A stretch of DNA of 64,000 nt from Nannocystis sp. RBIL2 (GTDB taxonomy: Bacteria; Myxococcota_A; Polyangia; Nannocystales; Nannocystaceae): NCBI RefSeq assembly GCF_026626745.1, contig NZ_JAPNJW010000002.1, positions 4,054,151 to 4,118,150 on the forward strand, in the 5' to 3' direction. Position 1 is the first letter of the stretch. Every line of letters begins with the position of its first letter. Shown here piece after piece: positions 63,996-64,000 of the stretch. The notes beneath the pieces were generated by a model. That model searched no databases. It was not told the DNA's origin and saw only the letters and a list, made by a program, of their open reading frames with translations. Both the position numbers and the translations under genes were made by a program.

Positions 63996-64000
63996 GCGAG

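Overview
The window is about 70% GC chromosomal DNA from a myxobacterium, most likely suborder Nannocystineae (Nannocystis or Plesiocystis type). The evidence is a MYXO-CTERM tail on a secreted protease (29495-33187), Hanks-type kinases with long proline-rich linkers, a DUF1552/DUF1592-type gene pair, several ECF sigma factors, and many lipoproteins whose lipobox cysteine is followed by a Thr/Ser/Gly/Asp stalk. Genus is an inference from gene style; no rRNA, tRNA, CRISPR array or intact insertion sequence was recognised.

Layout. 1-7.2 kb: repeats, two small lipoproteins, a serine hydrolase, an ECF sigma/anti-sigma pair (3463-4582), an M23 peptidase lipoprotein, a small Cys-rich lipoprotein, and a decayed stretch holding the tail of a LysR regulator. 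7.3-16.1 kb: a 1648-residue signalling protein (degenerate kinase, AAA ATPase, GAF, STAS) with a good sigma70-like promoter and dyads, about 1.6 kb with no convincing gene, and a MASE1 hybrid histidine kinase. 16.1-29.1 kb: a beta-propeller remnant, a lipoprotein, a kinase and ECF sigma operon (19098-21404), a metalloprotease-like lipoprotein, GH16 glycosidase, P-domain lipoprotein, RCC1 propeller and PP2C phosphatase. 29.5-39.7 kb: M36-like protease, ExbD-like protein, a frameshifted lipoprotein, a PcaD-like hydrolase divergent from a LysR gene, a membrane protein and an esterase. 40-46.9 kb: six minus-strand genes (DUF1552, DUF1592-type, CBM2-like lipoprotein, beta-barrel candidate, ECF sigma, TPR anti-sigma). 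47.3-64 kb: a five-repeat secreted protein, propeller, thrombospondin-3, VWA and FG-GAP lipoproteins, an unusual kinase and several unknowns.

How they work together. The window is dominated by two themes: surface or periplasmic proteins (proteases, glycosidase, propellers, stalked lipoproteins) and signal-transduction switches (three ECF modules, two catalytically intact kinases plus one kinase-like domain lacking key residues, one PP2C, one hybrid histidine kinase). This fits a predatory, developmentally complex soil bacterium that regulates envelope and secreted functions.

Most unusual signal. A family of near-palindromic 14-bp units, roughly YMTGTCCNNNRGGA, recurs across the window. It occurs singly or head-to-tail so that CATG or CCTG returns every 14 bp. 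Arrays lie at 47046-47083, 51556-51595, 56454-56537 and 61084-61131. Single units lie between genes, and further units are embedded inside coding sequence (40858-40986, 60454-60481, 60583-60596, 45465-45478).
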